From: Bacillota bacterium
GTDB taxonomy: Bacteria > Bacillota > Clostridia > Lachnospirales > Lachnospiraceae
Direction: 5' to 3'
Assembly: GCA_023415595.1 (NCBI GenBank)
Contig: JAEZJW010000046.1
Span: 1 to 41,261 of the forward strand
DNA: 41,261 nt
The notes below the pieces were generated by a model that worked only from the letters and a program-made list of their open reading frames with translations, was not told where the DNA came from and did no database searches. Below, piece by piece: positions 40,111 through 41,261 of the stretch. Every line of letters begins with the position of its first letter. Position 1 is the stretch's first letter. The position numbers were made by a program, and so were the translations under genes.

Positions 40111-41261
40111 TTATTTCTCACTAATCACTTGGAAGATGAAGAATTTCAGATAGTAGGATTCGTCCGCTGCCCATAGGATCGGATGATCGGGGGACTGGGT
40201 GCGGTATTCTACCTGTCGGATTCTCTTTCTTGCATTCTTCGCTGCCTGTCCGATGGTCTCGGAGAACAGCTCCGGTGTCATGAAGTGGGAACAGGAACAG
40301 GTGGCAAGATAACCTCCGTCCTTCACCAGCTTCATTGCTCTTAGGTTAATCTCACGATAACCCTTGATCGCATTCTTCACAGAGTCACGGGACTTCGTGA
40401 AAGCCGGCGGATCCAGTATTACAACATCATACTGCTCCCCCTGTGCTTCCAGCCTCGGTAGTAATTCAAATACATCCTCACAAATGAACTTCACGGTACC
40501 GGACAGACCATTCAACGCAGCATTTTCCGTAGCCTGTGCCACACCCAGCTCGGAGGCATCCACTCCTGTAACCTCCTTCGCACCGCCCAGACCGGCATTT
40601 AAAGCAAAGGATCCGGTATGGGTAAAGCAGTCCAGAACCCTAGCCCCACTGCAGAGTCTGGCAACAGCGGCCCGGTTATACTTCTGGTCCAGGAAGAAGC
40701 CGGTCTTCTGGCCTTCCGCCACATCTACCAGATATTTTACGCCATTTTCTATCATCTCAACCTTGGTATCGAAGGGTTCACCGATAAAGCCCTTCACCCG
40801 TTCCATACCTTCATTTAATCTGACCTTAGCATCACTTCTCTCATAGATTCCCCTGATCTTTATTCCATCCTGTGTAAGCAAATCCTTTAAAATTCCGAGA
40901 ATCTCATCCTTCAGCCTGTCGATTCCAAGCGCCAGTGACTGAACCACCAGCACATCGGAGAATTTATCGACAACAAGCCCAGGTAGGAAATCAGCCTCCC
41001 CGAAGATTACCCTGCAGCTTCCGGTATCCACGGTCTTCTTCCGGTACTCCCAGGCATTCCTTACCCGCATGACCAGAAAATCATGGTCTATCTCCTGACC
41101 TTTGATCCTGGACAACATACGTACGGTAATCTTGGATTTTGTATTGATGAATCCACAACCGAGGTAATAATCATCGAAATCATGCACATATACCAGCTCC
41201 CCATTCTCATAGCTGCCGGTAATCGTATCAATCTCATTATCATAAATCCAGAGTCCGCCAC
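40111..41261 (-). CDS. rlmI: Class I SAM-dependent rRNA methyltransferase (RlmI-type), N-terminus outside window
   Basis: The gene runs off the right edge; the frame is open to 41259 and reads GGLWIYDNEIDTITGSYENG, the PUA-domain start region of the RlmI family. The PUA domain is followed by a central region (YERSDAKVRLNEGM, then VEGQ-like DVAEGQKTGFFLDQKYNR). The Rossmann SAM-binding fold has VLDCFTHTGSFALNA, VTGVDASELGV and the catalytic loop ILDPPAFTKSRDS. CSCSHFMTPE holds the nearby conserved Cys pair. RlmI methylates C5 of a cytidine (C1962) in E. coli 23S rRNA; for Firmicute members the target is inferred. An apparent start at 41187 (GTG) lies inside the PUA domain and is not the true start. 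Confidence 0.93.
   Translation of the reverse strand, partial: GGLWIYDNEIDTITGSYENGELVYVHDFDDYYLGCGFINTKSKITVRMLSRIKGQEIDHDFLVMRVRNAWEYRKKTVDTGSCRVIFGEADFLPGLVVDKFSDVLVVQSLALGIDRLKDEILGILKDLLTQDGIKIRGIYERSDAKVRLNEGMERVKGFIGEPFDTKVEMIENGVKYLVDVAEGQKTGFFLDQKYNRAAVARLCSGARVLDCFTHTGSFALNAGLGGAKEVTGVDASELGVAQATENAALNGLSGTVKFICEDVFELLPRLEAQGEQYDVVILDPPAFTKSRDSVKNAIKGYREINLRAMKLVKDGGYLATCSCSHFMTPELFSETIGQAAKNARKRIRQVEYRTQSPDHPILWAADESYYLKFFIFQVISEK

Overview
The window looks like chromosome of a low-to-moderate GC anaerobic Firmicute, most likely in or near Lachnospiraceae (Clostridium cluster XIVa). This rests on strong GGAGG ribosome sites, TTGACA/TATAAT promoters, YerC, DUF1836 and DUF5050 proteins, an RlmD with a 4Fe-4S cluster, and a methyl-accepting chemotaxis protein. 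The species assignment is inference. No rRNA, tRNA, CRISPR array, prophage or intact insertion sequence was seen.

Layout. 1-7.4 kb, all minus strand: a tRNA-dihydrouridine synthase cut by the window edge, a RibD/DHFR-fold reductase, RlmD, a two-helix membrane protein, a chemoreceptor, a decayed piece of an MBL-fold hydrolase, and a zinc alcohol dehydrogenase. 7.6-18.2 kb, minus strand: an envelope-modification region. In transcription order it holds a pyruvate-phosphate-dikinase-like protein, a membrane-anchored Ig/transglutaminase protein, an Asp/Glu racemase-like enzyme, a DltA-like adenylating enzyme, a DltC-like carrier, a DltB-like MBOAT, an SGNH transferase and a lipoprotein. 18.4-24.6 kb: a small Arg/Tyr/Asp-rich protein, YerC, DUF1836, an intergenic region with a 210-bp palindrome and a degenerate tandem repeat, PcrA, a small acidic membrane protein and an orphan ABC substrate-binding lipoprotein. 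24.7-31.8 kb: a 1618-residue secreted cadherin-repeat protein, an alpha/beta hydrolase, and a divergent XRE regulator/48-residue small-protein pair. 32.0-35.9 kb: HtrA, PheA (chorismate mutase-prephenate dehydratase) and a DUF5050 protein. 36.0-41.3 kb: a folate cluster folC-folE-folP-folBK preceded by an RlmI-type methyltransferase that runs off the window.

The most interesting part is the Dlt-like locus. Its MBOAT ends in FIYSRF, matching the described C-terminal acyl-shuttle hexapeptide, which in canonical Dlt systems sits on the separate microprotein DltX. The adenylating enzyme keeps the amino-group-binding Asp of DltA but has Gly at both positions that line the D-Ala methyl pocket. The SGNH protein has Cys in place of the nucleophilic Ser. 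A racemase-family gene with an altered active-site signature lies just upstream. Together these suggest esterification of an envelope polymer with an amino acid other than D-Ala, possibly a racemase-supplied D-amino acid. The substrate and polymer are not known.

Other points: PcrA has Leu where the Walker A Lys is expected, with every other helicase motif intact. The racemase appears to start at ACG. Two transcription-factor-like genes (YerC, DUF1836) each have a palindrome inside the -35/-10 spacer of their own promoter.
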